Assembly: GCA_049596815.1 (NCBI GenBank)
Contig: JBMYLY010000070.1
Span: 1 to 6,164 of the forward strand
Direction of reading: 5' to 3'
Source: UBA724 sp049596815
GTDB lineage: Bacteria > Bacteroidota > Bacteroidia > Flavobacteriales > Flavobacteriaceae
Length of the DNA stretch: 6,164 nucleotides
How positions within the stretch are numbered: position 1 is the stretch's first letter; each line of letters opens with the position of its first letter. The translations under genes and the position numbers were made by a program. Shown here one piece after another: positions 6,006 to 6,164 of the stretch. Below the pieces are notes generated by a model, which was given only the letters and a program-made list of their open reading frames with translations, did no database searches and was not told where the DNA came from.

Positions 6006-6041
6006 CAAAAAAGAACTAAACTAATTTATGTATAAAGGATC

Positions 6042-6164
6042 TTAGAAGCTAACCCCAAATACCAAAAACATGATGTCTACGTCAGGGTTGTAGACCAATT
6101 GGCCAAAGGCAGGAACGGAACCTATGTCTTTGCTGTAGTCGATAGCAACATTACACAGGGCAAA
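6042..6164 (-). CDS. TorF-like putative outer-membrane porin, copy 2 (C-terminal 40 codons only)
   Basis: Translating the minus strand from 6164 gives 40 residues ending at TAA (6044-6042). They align without gaps to the last 40 residues of the barrel protein at 3571-4206: 27 of 40 are identical, including the shared block PAFGQLVYNP and the ending MF-x-VFG-x-S. This copy ends in Phe, the usual last residue of an outer-membrane barrel recognised by the assembly machinery. Most differences at the DNA level are at third codon positions, so this is an old duplication rather than a recent copy. The 5' part, including any signal peptide, lies outside the window. It has its own terminator at 5976-6005 and lies upstream of glnK-amt on the same strand, so the two barrels flank that pair. 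Confidence 0.85.
   Translation of the reverse strand, partial: FALCNVAIDYSKDIGSVPAFGQLVYNPDVDIMFLVFGVSF

Noticed and set aside
1..6164. Mobile element, phage, defence or CRISPR system
   Set aside because: All eight coding regions belong to housekeeping or nitrogen-uptake families or a generic hydrolase. There are no transposase motifs, direct-repeat arrays or attachment-site duplications.

Overview
The window looks like chromosomal DNA from a member of the Bacteroidota, probably a marine or other aquatic lineage; I cannot place it more finely. The evidence is a Bacteroidota-style RF1 (GPGGQS around the catalytic loop), three minus-strand promoter candidates that each match the phylum's -7 consensus TAnnTTTG, A/T-rich leaders with no Shine-Dalgarno sequence, and an outer-membrane barrel family sitting beside a PII/ammonium-transporter pair. 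Coding is dense: there are no mobile elements, tRNAs, rRNAs or CRISPR arrays, and the longest gap between genes is 188 bp (5854-6041).

Left, plus strand (1-2632): a tightly packed unit of prfA (peptide chain release factor 1, 5' end cut by the window edge), pyrF (orotidine 5'-phosphate decarboxylase) and an alpha/beta hydrolase of unknown substrate. The genes overlap by 4 and 7 bp, so they are probably co-transcribed and translationally coupled. The hydrolase meets purU tail to tail, and the two stop codons share a single TTAA.

Middle, minus strand (2629-3570): purU (10-formyltetrahydrofolate hydrolase) has a candidate promoter so close to its ATG that the mRNA would be nearly leaderless. 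That promoter abuts the strong intrinsic terminator of the next unit upstream.

Right, minus strand (3526-6164): a nitrogen-acquisition block, transcribed right to left as torF-like copy 2 (only its last 40 codons are in the window), terminator, regulatory gap, glnK (PII signal protein), amt (ammonium channel), torF-like copy 1, terminator. The torF-like proteins are predicted outer-membrane beta-barrels. A plausible working model is ammonium entry through the outer-membrane barrels, passage through Amt in the inner membrane, and gating of Amt by the PII T-loop. The glnK promoter is preceded by an 11-bp perfect inverted repeat that no annotated feature explains.

The genes are mostly standard families. 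The points most worth a second look are the paralogous barrel pair flanking glnK-amt, the inverted repeat upstream of glnK, the divergent T-loop of the PII protein, and the compact terminator/promoter/near-leaderless start of purU.
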